The notes under the pieces: generated by a model | Seen by the model: the letters and a program-made list of their open reading frames with translations, nothing else | Database searches by the model: none | Told to the model about the DNA's origin: nothing | DNA from: Spirodela intermedia | Taxonomy: Eukaryota; Streptophyta; Magnoliopsida; Alismatales; Araceae | Direction of reading: 5' to 3' | DNA: 64,000 nucleotides | Assembly (NCBI GenBank): GCA_902729315.2 | Contig: LR746268.1 | Span: 6,617,501 to 6,681,500, forward strand | Program-made: the position numbers and the translations under genes | In this document: positions 40,661 to 53,804 of the stretch, in pieces | Numbering within the stretch: the stretch's first letter is position 1 | Layout of the letters: each line of letters opens with the position of its first letter

Positions 40661-41759
40661 TGTCTACAACTTTATGGCCAAGTAAAAGAATATATAAGTA
40701 TAAGTGCACACACACACACTCTTCTCAACCTCATTTTTTAACTTTAAAAGATCATTGTGCGGATTAGGCCGAGCTCCATGGACCTTATTTGATAGGATAA
40801 TCGACCTTAATTCTATAGTACACATGAACAGTGCGGGCCAAGTGTTCAATAATCGGTTCAAGAGGCTGGTGGGAACCGGGAACTTTGACCCGGCGAGGAG
40901 AAAGCTGCCCCGCGAGAAAGTAGAGCTTTTAGGGGGAGTGGAGGCACTCGGCGGGGGAGAGGTGGCCACCGCGTGATGTCGACAAGAAGGAAGTCCAGTC
41001 AGACAAGTGCCCCCAGAAGGCGGCCGAGATGGGAGAGCTTCTCCCCATCTGTCCCGGTCCCATTCTCGCTACTCTTGGAGAAGAAGAGGGAGAAGAAGTT
41101 GACGGCTATAATGCTGGAAAGACGAGCTCTTCGGCAGCTCTCTGGAGCTGTCGTCCCCGCCACATCTCGCCGGTGACGGCATCGGTTATGGGAAACATGA
41201 TTCCGTCACGAGGATGGGAGGTGTTTTCTCGAGGAGGCGCCACTTTGGACGAAAGGCCGATGATGACGACGGGGAAGATAAAGAGAGAATCCGAATGTGG
41301 AGACCAGCTGCAACCTATCTCAGCGTCACTTTCAGTTCACATGATTTTTGAAGTCTATCAAAATCGTCATCGAACTGGAAAGCAACTCGAATTGACCATG
41401 GTCAACCCACTCCTGCTCGTCGTCATCTGTGTAACAGAAGGTGCTTGCACTGGCGGCATCCCCCCGCTAATGACGATGAGCGACGAATGGGATGAGCTTT
41501 TCGACCGATTTTTTAACTAAAGCAGCTTCCAGTTCTGTGTGCCCTTCGTCACCAATGGTCATTATATGATCCACACAGGAGGGGATAAGGGGATCCAGAG
41601 CCAGAAGCAATGGAGATGACGGGTATATATAGCCAGCCTTCGTCCTCTCCTTGGAACATCAGCTTACTCATCCCTTCCACTCTTCTGAAACCCCAGGCTC
41701 TGCAACATCTACATCGGTTTCCCTTTCCCTGATCTTCTGGACTTTTGGTAGGGTTTCTG
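40661..41759. other. Upstream region of the peroxidase gene
   Basis: GC-richer than the island to its left. It contains a 163-codon open frame (41029-41520, plus) and several overlapping frames that I do not recognise; none shows a domain, so they are treated as chance. The peroxidase promoter occupies the right end. Confidence 0.5.
41624..41631 (+). promoter_or_regulatory. TATA box of the peroxidase gene
   Basis: TATATATA in the context GGGTATATATAGCC, 129 nt upstream of the ATG, allowing a leader of about 100 nt. Confidence 0.7.
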
Positions 41760-42968
<1,209 letters not shown>

Positions 42969-43598
42969 GCCACGAGAACCGCCGTCAAGATCCCAACTTC
43001 ATATCAGACGCATGAAGACTTTCGAGTGGGAACGAGTTGACCAAAGACTGGAATAAAAGGGCTCGCAAGAACCCATCTTTTAATCTGGATTTCTGCACGG
43101 CGTGGTTTTCAGTGATGTTTTTTACGTACCCACATCTGGTTTTTTTAATGAAAACTAAATAAATAAATAAAAGGAAGAAGAACACGACGCTCGCATCCGG
43201 CCACCCCTCATTTCTTCTCTTCCCAACCTCGTCCAGCCTAATAATGCTCCATAATTGGATCGTTTTTATTTTAAAAAATATATATATAGATAAAGAGGCT
43301 GGATAATCTTCCTCTCCCTCTTTTTTTCTTAAAAATATTATTAAATTATTTTAATCAATAATTTCAATGCAATGGAGATTCTTAATCCCTGCCAAGAGAT
43401 CAAGCGTTAGGGGAATGAAGCAGCATCGAGAATGCTTTCTAGGAATGAGAATGAGATACCGCCGCTTCGTATAACCGGTACAGAACGCTTCGTTGTTGGT
43501 CCCGTACTCTCCGCGGTGCATCAGCAGGACCCCGGAGTGTGGCTTCCTGACTTCCGGCCCGTTCTGCATGCGAAGGAGAGAGAGGCAGGAGAGGGAGA
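42969..43598. other. Spacer between peroxidase and SFT2-like gene
   Basis: AT-rich peroxidase 3' flank (with an ATATATATA stretch near 43280) and the short upstream region of the SFT2-like gene. No additional gene seen. Confidence 0.6.
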
Positions 43599-46500
43599 AT
43601 GGACAAGATGAGCAGGGTGCTGGAGAGGGCGAAGATGGTGGTGGGAATGGAGGTAGACGAAGAGGGCGCCGACGACGGGGCCGATAGCTCCTTCCTCGAC
43701 GACTTCAACCGCCAGTGCACTTTGTCGACCAAGCAGGTAGTTCCCACATTCCAGCGATTATACCCAATTCCTCCCCTCCTGTCATTTGCTCTTAAGATGT
43801 TTTATGTGGCTCCAGGCGTCTATAACCGATAGGAGGCTCATCTGTGTTTTCTGGCTTGCCTGAGATCCGCTGGCGCCCGCCGCCAGATCCATGATTCTAA
43901 TAGGGCGACCTCCCTCTCTAGTTTGATTTTTTCTCTTGTATTGAAATCTAGGATTTGCGATCGAGCGGACATCGATTCGGATAGTTTTGTTTAGATCTTG
44001 CTTGTTTCTATTGGTCATTCCGGTTTCGTTTTTAACTTTTTTTCCTGAAATTTTTGTTATAATTAATGAGGTTTTCCATCTTGTACTCTGTCCTCTGATC
44101 ACCTGTTTTAGTGTTCCCGACAGTTTAATTTTCTTTCTAGACGACACCCCGGACATTGCAGTGAACCCCATTTTGTAGGTATGAGTTGACTGCTGGTGCT
44201 CAAAGGGTGGCCCCGTCTATAATCACTAATGCCCTACCTTAGGTGAACTATATACAAAGGCGTGTACTATATTTCGTGAGGGTTTTATCTGTCTTTGCAG
44301 AGAAAATCCTGACTCCCTCCCTCTTTAGGTCTGATTTACCATCGATGTGACTATCCATGTTGGAGATGATTATCGGGGATCTCTCTTGATTCTTTAAAAT
44401 TTCAGAATTCTTCTAGATCGTTCATCAATGTATTTTTTCTTAAAGTTGTAATGTAGAGCAGGATGCTTTGTAATGGAACCAGATGATTGTGGCTCGTTAG
44501 GGCTTTGGTGATAGATACCTATTGGTACTACTTGTGTTCCAATCTTCTATCCTATGTGGTTTTCCCTTCTTCTGATTACTTCTCTGAATATGAGGCGAAA
44601 GATAGCTTTTGAATTGAGTGAATTCCTAAGCTATTAATTCCTTGATGCACTGAAATTGCCTCCAAACCGAGTTTATTTGGTTTGTTAAGAAATTTTGTTA
44701 AGCCTGCAAACCGAGTTTTTAAAATGTTTGTCAGGTTTCGCTCTTAGCAACTGACCAATGTAAAAATTGAGCAATGGAAAAACCCAGCCGGTGGGAAGTT
44801 ATTTTTCATGATTTCAACCAATTTGTGCCTAACCTCTTGACAAATTTTCATAAGGACGTAAAATAGGATGGGGTATCCTTTCCATTCATTTTTAATTAGT
44901 TGCATATTCCCGTGACAAATCGATATTGATTATTGGCATTAATCTAATTTCCATTTTCATACTTTGGTCAGAGATTGTATGGTTTTGCGACATGCTTGTT
45001 TGTGGGATTGGCTTGCACTTTCTTGGTAAGTCATTTCCACCACATCCTTCTTTATGCTATGTCTGTTTCTTTCGTTATTACGTGCAAGCACATGTGCGTG
45101 CTCTGGAGACATTTGCCTGCTTTCAATTGTTGTTATGTTGATTATTGCCGGCCAACTTCTGCATTCGAATTTATTATTTGCCTGTATTCGAGTCTTTAAA
45201 ACTCTATAATAATGCGGTCCGAATAATAGATATAAGCTTCATATTTATTCTGTTACAGACAATATATCATTCGAATCCATGCTGGGAGACCCTAGTTGAC
45301 CCCGTAATTGATTAAAATCTAGTTTCTGTTTTCTGTGATTATTATTTTTTGGAACATAGTAAGGGCTACCCGAGGAGGGAGGTGAATTGCGTAATCAGAA
45401 ATTTGAACTAAAATTACCTTTTGGCTATTTGCCCTATCAGAATGAGAAGATGGGAAAAGAAAATGCACCAAACCAGGAGAAAAAGATTGTTATAGTGGCC
45501 CTACCAATCCTCAAGTCTACATCCACCCCCCAAGACTCTCCTTAGGACTTCATTTCAATATGACAGCCCTCTAATGCATTGGGTTGATGATGCCGTGCTA
45601 GATCACAAAGTACATGTACACGCCTCATAAATTCCCCAATGATACTGCCAAACTCTGTTTTCCGCCAAGTGCGACTATTAATTTGTTTAGCACTGGACCA
45701 TTAAAGAATCAAGTAGTGCAACTATTACTTCATTTAGCGCTGTCTCACTGCTCCTATTTTTTTCCTTTAAAAGCTGCATATGAGGTCGGAATAAACTATT
45801 TTCGCAAATAAAAATGACTAGGAACCCTTTCTATAAAGAAGGGCCAAGAAATGAAAAATCCAATGAAAAGACATGAATGTGATGAAGATAAGAGAGTAAG
45901 TTTGAAGCATACTTTCTCTTGGGCTTGAATTTCAAACCGTTGGGAAATGTCCTTGTTTGCGTTTAAAGACTTGGATCATGTAAAACGTTTGTATTTATAT
46001 TTTTTAGATTTTTCTTCAAAGTGCTTAAGACGATTATTTCAAATGATAATGCAATAAAATTGAAGTGCAGAAGTAACAAGAATAATGAATTGACTGAATA
46101 CACTGCATATTATACAAGTCTTCGAACGACCATCTAATATTCTAGAAGCTATTTATTAGATAAATGCTCACGCCCATTTCCATTATTTAGGTAATCTGAT
46201 GTATGGTTTTCGCAAATGTTATTTCAAACCGTACGTTATGCTGCTAGCTTTTGTGAAAGTAACATTTCATACACATTGACTTCCTTCCTGCTCTGAATTG
46301 CAGTCGATGTTTGTTTTCTTCAATCCAATCAAATTTGGGATAACTTTCACCTTTGGCAATCTTTGTGCGCTTGGAAGGTTTGCGCCAGTTTCTAAATGTC
46401 TGTCAGTTTTTATGTTTTCGAATTCTTTGCATGTGAGATGCGACGTGTCTATGCATGATTTTAACTGTGTACCAACAAAGTAGGAAATAAAGCTGAGCAT

Positions 46501-48089
46501 CTACGCCAAACTTCTTGCCTTTTTTTTTTTTTTCGGTTTTCCTTGTCCTAAGGTTTTATGGCTTTCTAGTGGGATGATTGTCATCATTACAATGTTGACT
46601 TTTTTTGTCAGCATAAATAGGAGGATTATGTATCAGATAATGAGCACATAACAACTTCCTTTGGAGATCGAGAGTGCAAGGGACTATTCATCAGGTGAAA
46701 TACCAGACAGGATAATAATTTCCTAAACATTCCCCATCAATAACAATGAGTTCTCACGTTTGATTAGAGTGCCAGTTGATGCATATTTTCTTAAACCCCA
46801 AATGTTGGCAAGGCTGTAAATGAACATTACATTTTCCCGATCAATCTGGGCCGAATCAGATTGAAGCTTGCCGGCACTAGGTCGATTTTGTGTAAAAACC
46901 GCCAGAAGCAGCCTGTAGTTTTATCTCCGTGATTGCACCTGCTTTGGCTATGGAACCTACTTATTACTCACTGTTCTTCTTGTGAAATTTATCCTGGCAT
47001 CATCTTCCTGTTCTTCATCTCCTTCCTCTGCCCTCTATTGGCAGATACAATTTTCAGCTCTTCTTTCCCTCCACTTGTAGAAGCTAAAAGGCCTGCTCTG
47101 GCCGAGAATCTCCTGATCAATGAGAGATTGGTTACTAATATTTCTCTAGATTAAACAGGCGGTTGCTGGCACAGACTATGTGAGACTCTAATTTCCATAA
47201 TGAAATGCTAAAGTTGGTGTGAAATATTAAATGGGAGGAAGCATGCTGACTAAACAGGTCATATCCAGTTTAACAAAGTATCTCATAGTTCATGGTAAAA
47301 GACCTTTTCTAAATTCATGGATGACATAAATTGCTCCTCGTTGTGCACCAAAACACGTATGTTATTTATCACTGTTGTATAATATAATACATTGACGTAT
47401 AATTCTTCATCACCCCCCGTTTTCTTTCAGCATTAAGAATTTAGGGTTTAGGGTTTAGGGTTTAAGGGTTCTTCTTCATGACGGATATTTCATGAGAAAA
47501 GATTGACACCATTCAGTGTTTTCAGTCATCCCCACAAGTTGCATTATTTTTTTCTTTCCTCTCTGATATTAAACTTGGAATCTGGTGTACGCCAGCACAG
47601 CCTTCCTGATTGGACCTAAGCGGCAGCTGGTCATGATGCTGGATCCAGTCCGAATCTATGCAACGGCCATTTACCTCGCGAGTCTCATCATGGCTCTCTT
47701 CTGTGCCTTCTATGTAAGTTCACAGGATCCTCCCCATCTCCAGGCCATGAGATTATTGATATGCTTCCAATGGGCAGGTGCACAATAAAGCCTTAACGCT
47801 TCTGGCCGTCATCTTGGAGTTTTGTGCTCTCGTCTGGTAAGCTGTTCCATACGAAATATAATACTTTCGTTTTATATCTGATTTTATGCCCGAAATGGAA
47901 ATAGATTAAATTATTTTAAAACCCAGTTTGATCTTGGTACTCTTTTTCTGGGCTCATTTTTTTTCCCTTAAATAGTAAATATCTCTCCATTCTGGGGCTG
48001 TTTCTTCCAGGTACAGTCTCAGCTACATTCCTTTCGCTCGGTCAATGGTCACCAAGGCCATGGTAGCTTGCTTCGACACCGAGTTCTGA
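43599..48089 (+). CDS. SFT2-like vesicle transport membrane protein
   Basis: Exons 43599-43736, 44972-45025, 46304-46377, 47596-47713, 47778-47836 and 48011-48089 join to 522 nt, 173 residues. An acidic cytosolic N-terminus with SSFLDDFNRQCTLSTKQRLY leads into four closely spaced hydrophobic helices (FATCLFVGLACTFL; MFVFFNPIKFGITFTFGNLC; IYATAIYLASLIMALFCAFY; LTLLAVILEFCALVWYSLSY), joined by FLIGPKRQLVMMLDPVR, and ends CFDTEF. This is the Got1/SFT2 family, which acts in vesicle fusion of endosome-derived carriers with the Golgi. Introns are long and AT-rich, over 1 kb for the first three. The size matches plant SFT2B-type proteins. An interstitial telomere-like repeat lies in intron 3. Confidence 0.93.
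47440..47469 (+). repeat. Interstitial telomere-like repeat (TTTAGGG)n
   Basis: Three perfect TTTAGGG units followed by TTTAAGGG, in intron 3 of the SFT2-like gene, about 130 bp before exon 4. This is the plant telomere unit and also the telo-box motif. Confidence 0.9.
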
Positions 48090-48677
48090 GGCCATCTTAC
48101 CCGCCATGGCGACCGTCCAAAGCTTCCTCTTCCTGTACAGGTTGCGGATTCGGGGGGTGGAAAATTACAATAAACCGCCGCGTGATTTTTAGAATGACTC
48201 CAAGGGGCCATTTTTATTGCGTTTCGCTCCTGGGTGCTGAAAAGGATTGACGCCGCGAGGCCCGACGCGCGTTTCGTCAAAAGAGATGTGCTCAAAAGCG
48301 CCAAGCGGAGGAGAAGTCTGGGCTTACGTGGACAAGCGGGCCCGCCTCCCAGCTCAGGCACCGTCCTCCCCCACACGCCTGGATTGCCAGCAGCTACCAG
48401 CGAGGTGGGCCCAGTTCCATCTCGCGTGGCGGGCCCGGAATCGCCGCCAGTCCACAAGTTTGGATTCAGCCCGATCCCATTCGTGGAGCGGCAGTTGCGG
48501 CGCCGCCTCTCCCCTCCGGACGTTGACCGTGATTACAAGTTGAGCTCGCCGGTGGGGGTGGTCAACCACTTCGGAGAATTATTTTTAGTCGACGAATTAC
48601 GGCCGCCGCTCAGCGGCCAGGCGACCGACTCGGCACACTGAGTCCGGTCACTGGGTGGGCGCCCGGTCCGTATCAGC

Positions 48678-48797
48678 GTGCCGATTCTCTCTCTCTCTCT
48701 CTCTCTCTCGCTCGCTCACTCGCTGTGGAGCTCTGGAATCTCTCGCTCTCTCTCTCTCTCTCTCTCTCGCTCTCTCACTCGCTGTGGTGCCGATTCT
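48678..48797. repeat. Duplicated block of (CT)n flanked by CACTCGCTGTGG
   Basis: Two CT tracts each end in CTCACTCGCTGTGG (near 48727 and 48787), and GTGCCGATTCT occurs before the first tract (48678) and after the second (48787). The whole reads as a tandem duplication of about 60 bp with an extra boundary copy. Confidence 0.8.
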
Positions 48798-48844
48798 TAA
48801 AAACGGGTTCCCCATCAGGCATGTGATGGGGAACCCGTTTTTAA
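48797..48844. repeat. Perfect hairpin: 21-bp arms, 6-nt loop
   Basis: The left arm 48797-48817 begins TTAAAAACGGGTTCC and the right arm 48824-48844 is its exact reverse complement; the loop is GGCATG. No mismatch in 21 pairs. It lies 218 bp upstream of the RUS6 start, immediately after the duplicated CT block. Confidence 0.95.
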
Positions 48845-49061
48845 CAGCTGTGCTCGTTGTTTAGTAGGGGGAGGGAACGGCCCCCCGGCGGCGAAACCAA
48901 AGCTCAAGGGGTCGTTGTCGATCGCCCCCAGCACCAAGAGGTCTCTCCGGATGCAAATAAAGCAGAAGAGTTCTTTCCGTTTCTGCGGGAAACGCGGCTC
49001 CCTCCTCCGCTCCGCCCGTTCTTCCTTCCTCTTCTCTCGTCTTCGCCGCCATCTTCGATTG

Positions 49062-52000
49062 ATGGCTCCCATTCGGTTTAAGAATTCCCCCGCGTCGGCT
49101 CCGACCCTCGCGCGCCCCGCTGCCCAGGACGCTCGGATCCTCGTCCGAGAGACCATGCGGGTCACCGCCGCCGCGACGCTTGCCTCGGCGCCGCCTCTCT
49201 CCACGCCTCCCCTCATGACGCTGCCGGAGAAGGTGAGGGACACGGAGCTCAGGTTTTTGCCCGGGCGGGAGCTGGGGCTGCTGGGGAGGCCAGATGCGTT
49301 GAAGGTTGTCTGCCTGGAGGAGGTGGACGGGAAGAAGTGGAAGTACGTGGCTGTGGAGGAGGGATCTGGGAAGCTGAGGAGAGGAACGTCAGTGAAGGCA
49401 ATTTCACTGCAGCACTCGCCCATGGCTCCTGTAGATGTGAGTCTGCTTGACGGGGCCATGGCTCCTTGTTCTCTCTCCATTAATTCACTGTCAGGCAATT
49501 TTTTCGCTCCTTGTGTTCCATGACTGACCCGTTGCGCTTTCTCTTCCAATTTTTTCGCTCCTTTTGAAGCTTATTTTTAACTTTTGGTGGGTTACCCATT
49601 TCCGCCAGTTCTCTTTGGTTGAGGGTCGGACATCCTTTTCCCATTTCCTGGTTTTACTTCCATCATAACCCCCGGTTGATGACTCTATTCTAACATCCCC
49701 GTCTGGTTTTTCTACTTCCTGCATCACACTGCTAACAATCAAAAGGTACAATAACGAATTCTCTTATCATTCTCATGTTTTCAATGCGCGTGCTCTCCCT
49801 TATCTTATTCTATGTTCTTAATAATTCCCAAATCAATAATGTAAATGATTAAATTCCTGGTGAAAGCGGTCGCTGAGTTGCGGTGATATTGAAACACCGA
49901 AGAGTTTGGAACTGGAAGAAAGATGATAAGATGTTCATCGCTCTTTTGTATGCGATGCTTTTTCCTCTTGAACGAGATGAATGGCCGATTTTTCCTCGTA
50001 ATGTAGGTCTATTTATTTATTTCTATTTTGAATAAAAAATAAGATAATCTCAAGCCTAGTCCTTACTCATTTCATGAATGCCATTTCTCCCCATTAAAGT
50101 AGTTTTCTATGAGCGATCTCAGTGTTTATTTTTTATTTTGAAAAAAAAAAAAAGCGACAGAAAAACTCCAAACTAGTCCTCGCTCATCTTATGAATGCCA
50201 TCTTGCAGGAACTGGTTTCATTCATAAGGTCATACGTGGTCCCTGAAGGATTCCCCCATAGCGTTCCCCCTTCATATGTGCCATACATGACATGGAGAGC
50301 TTTAAAGGTAATAATGTGCATACATATCTATCTATCTATATATATATATGTTTTTATTTTTGAAGCACATTGGTGTCATCAAGCCATAGTCGTTCTTGAT
50401 CTGCTAATAATAACATGCTATTTCCATCGTATATCTCGTCTTCTCAGTATTTCTTTGGTGGAGCAATGAGCGTCTTCACTACACAGACACTTCTGAGCTC
50501 CGTTGGGGTTTCCAGAAATACAGCAGCGTCAGGTGCTGTTGCCATTAACTGGATTTTGAAGGTAAATCCGACATTATCTTCATCTTAATCTGTTGGCAAT
50601 ACAAAATGTGCTCTAATGTTTGATAGATTTTCTGTCCTAGAACAGGTCTTCATCCACCATAATTATTATTCCCATATTCCATCAACTTTCTTAGATGTCT
50701 TTCATTGTTCTGAGTCATCGTTTGGTTTGGATACTGACTGGAATCTCTATATCTTGTTAGTAAATTCATTTATTTCTGAATTTGTCATCCCTTGATATCT
50801 TGTCTCTATGTTGAATAATGCAGTCAGGTGCTCTTGCCCTTTGACAACTGGTTGAATTATAGATTTCTAATAGTTTTTTATAACTTAGAAAAAGGATTTT
50901 TTTTTTCTGAAGCTTCGTAACTGTGCCCATCAACTGTAGGATGGAGCTGGCCGTGTTGGAAAAATGCTTTTCGCACGCCAAGGGAAAAAGTTTGACTACG
51001 ACTTAAAGCAGGTATTGCCATATCCCACTCTTTTCATCCCCTGATGGGTGGTTCTCGTCTGAAACTGTTTGGCTGGGAGCAATATGCTGAACCATGGTTT
51101 GAACCGTTCTTCAGCTTCGCTTTGCTGGTGACCTTTTGATGGAGCTAGGTGCGGGGGTTGAGCTGGTGACTGCTGCAGTGCCTCATCTCTTCTTACCCCT
51201 GGCTTGCGCGGCCAATGTGGCCAAGGTGCGATCCATCGCCTTAAATTTAGAGGCCATTTTGGTTGATGATCACCGTGCATTTGGATTCATACATTTCCCC
51301 TCGTTGCAGAATGTTGCAGCTGTGACCTCGACCTCTACCCGCACCCCGATTTATAAAGCATTTGCAAAGGGAGAAAACATTGGTGATGTAACTGCAAAAG
51401 GAGAGTGTGTCGCCAATGTTGCAGATCTGGTATTATCCCCAGACCTTTGGGCATATCTTTAGTACATAACTCTACAGCTAGCCAGCAACTAGGATAAAAT
51501 TATCTTTTAGCACCTCGTTGACTTATCAATGGGTAGTTTTATCCTGAAGTTAATTTTTATTATAATCATATCTTGTTGCCAAATGGCGCAAATCTCTAAT
51601 TGAAATGGGTGTACTGATTTTCATTTTCATTTTCTTATATGCGAAGCTTGGAACTGGATTGAGCATCTTGATCTCAAAGAGAAAACCATCCTTGGTAGTT
51701 TCTTTCGCGCTACTTTCTTGCGGATATGTCTTCAGCTCATATCAAGAGGTTCTATTTCGTCTTAAAACCTACGTTCAATGAGCATTCTTAGGATGGCAAT
51801 TTTGGTTCTGATCTTGATCACATTTCTCTCGTTTTACAGGTAAAGTCTGTCGTACTGAGCACTTTGAACAGGGCAAGATTCACGGTGGCAGTGGAATCTT
51901 TCCTTAAAACTGGTAAGCTAGGGAGCCACCGCACTTAGCATTGTTATCTAATTACTGTGTACATGTGCAAGTATACTTTTTATGGAAGTACTTGATATAA

Positions 52001-53804
52001 TATTTATTACTTTTCGCATACCCCTTGCACGTAGAGGGCTCATGATACGTGGGCCTCTTTCTCTCTCCCTCCCTTACATATATACAAACGCAGAGGTTGG
52101 ATGTGCATTTATCCATATCTGTACGTGCATATTATATGGTATGATATGTTTCTGTGTGTACTTTTGCAGAAAACCTTTAAACCATTACGTTAAGAACTTT
52201 CCACCTTCGGATTAGTATATTTCTCTTTATATAATTAGGCACTATCTTGGAAGATTTAACTTTAATTGCGGAAAGTTGATATATTTGTTCCTCTTATTTT
52301 CTCCGGAATTTGTGTCTAAGATGGCTTGCATCTGCATGACGGTGTGGGTACCAATCCCCAGTTTTGTAATGAAAACTGTAGTATTAATGCATGTCTTTTA
52401 ATTATCTTCAATCTGCTGTGAATATGAACCAAAGGTCCATTTGTAATCGCCATCGCAGCCTCTCTCTCTCTCTCTCTCTTCTCATTGCTGTAATGTCTTC
52501 CGCAGGTCATGTGCCATCATTAGCAGAAGGAAACTCAAAGGAACACATCTTTGATCCTCCATGGTGTAAAAATACGCCTGTTGTTTTAGGTACGTTTTGA
52601 ACTCGGCTAGATTTAGACATCTGAATTCACGGAACTCAAGTTGATCCCAATTTTGGCAGGCTCAAGATTCGGCGAAGCCTTCCAGGACCCTGATTCATTT
52701 CTAAGAATAAAGCCTTTGTTTGAGGTACATACCTTTGAACAATCCTCGTCTCATGTGGCTACATTCGGCTTCTGCTGGGATCCTCGTGAATCAACTTCAT
52801 CTTTCTGGTTGCTTTTCTTTCTCCAACTCCTTTTTTTTTGTCTATTTTTGGATTGATTCAGGAAGAAAGATACATTATCACGTACAATCCTGGCAAAAAC
52901 AAAGTGTACGCATTGCTGAAGGATCAAGCAGAGTCTGATGACATTCTGAAGGCTGCTTTCCATGTGAGTTCTCATCTACAATGTTGGTCATGCTGTAAAG
53001 TCCCATTTATTTTTCGCTGATGTTGAAATCGCCCGGTGTTGTAGGCCCATGTCCTCCACTACATTTGCTCATTAAATGCAAGACAAGCACCGAAGAAGCT
53101 CAACAAACCCGGGAGCCCAGACAGCAACGAACTTATGAGCAGTCCTAGCTTCACTGTAGATCCTGACGCTCAAATTGTGGAGTCTTGTGAGATTGTGTCG
53201 ACTTTATACGAAAATTTCAAGGGGAAAGCCGCGGAACAGGTGATTGCTGGCCTCTCTCCCCCTTTGACATTCCCATTTGTGGTCTTCACTATAAATAGTA
53301 ATCGGAATCCATGGTTGCCGATCTAATTACCAACAGTATCTCACAATTACAGTAGTGGTTTGGGAATTCTGACCCATGGTGATGCCCAATGACCCGAATC
53401 ACCTACCATATCACATCACATGACTTGGATATTTATGTCTGGATCAGTAGTTTGAGACGCATCCTTTGCCCTGCACGGACCCAATGGGCAGAAATAGTTT
53501 CCATATGTTACAGTAGCCAGTCTTGGGCCAAGCACTCCCTCATTGAGCGTAGGAGCCAGGCGGGCCATACAAAGAAAAATTCACGTTCCCATTCCATCTG
53601 TCTCCTGGCGTAAATTTTATTCAGCATTGTCTTGCTCATCAAGCAGAGAAGCTTTTCCCCATCTCCCTGCCCATTTATTAATCGGCTCTAGTTCTTGGAT
53701 GACGCTGTGGGGACCTTTTTTTTTTTTGGCAGGGATGGGTCATGTCTGAGTCCCTGTTGAACCCTGGGAGAGCAAGACTACTGATCAGGCAAAAGGGGGA
53801 GTAG
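49062..53804 (+). CDS. RUS6: Root UVB sensitive protein 6 (DUF647 family)
   Basis: Thirteen exons (49062-49436, 50209-50307, 50448-50561, 50940-51011, 51115-51225, 51310-51429, 51647-51748, 51840-51912, 52506-52589, 52660-52724, 52862-52963, 53045-53239, 53733-53804) join to 1584 nt, 527 residues. MAPIRFKNSPASAPT at the start matches RUS6 homologues. The DUF647 core includes SYVVPEGFPHSVPPSYVPYM, GGAMSVFTTQTLLSSVGVSR, WILKDGAGRVGKMLFARQGK, GAGVELVTAAVPHLFLPLAC and TSTSTRTPIYKAFAKGENIG, followed by NRARFTVAVESFLKTG. The C-terminus GWVMSESLLNPGRARLL is typical. RUS proteins are plant membrane-associated factors; RUS1/RUS2 act in UV-B and auxin responses, and RUS6 is reported important in early development. 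An in-frame ATG at 48951 could add a basic 37-residue extension. Confidence 0.95.

Larger units (their letters stand above)
48090..49061. other. Spacer and leader region between SFT2-like gene and RUS6
   Basis: GC-rich; several overlapping open frames without domains. Its right half contains a duplicated CT-repeat block (48678-48797), a perfect hairpin (48797-48844) and the probable RUS6 leader. Confidence 0.55.

Noticed and set aside
41029-41520. 163-codon plus-strand frame upstream of the peroxidase
   Set aside because: No domain, no promoter signal, overlapped by equally long meaningless frames; probably chance.
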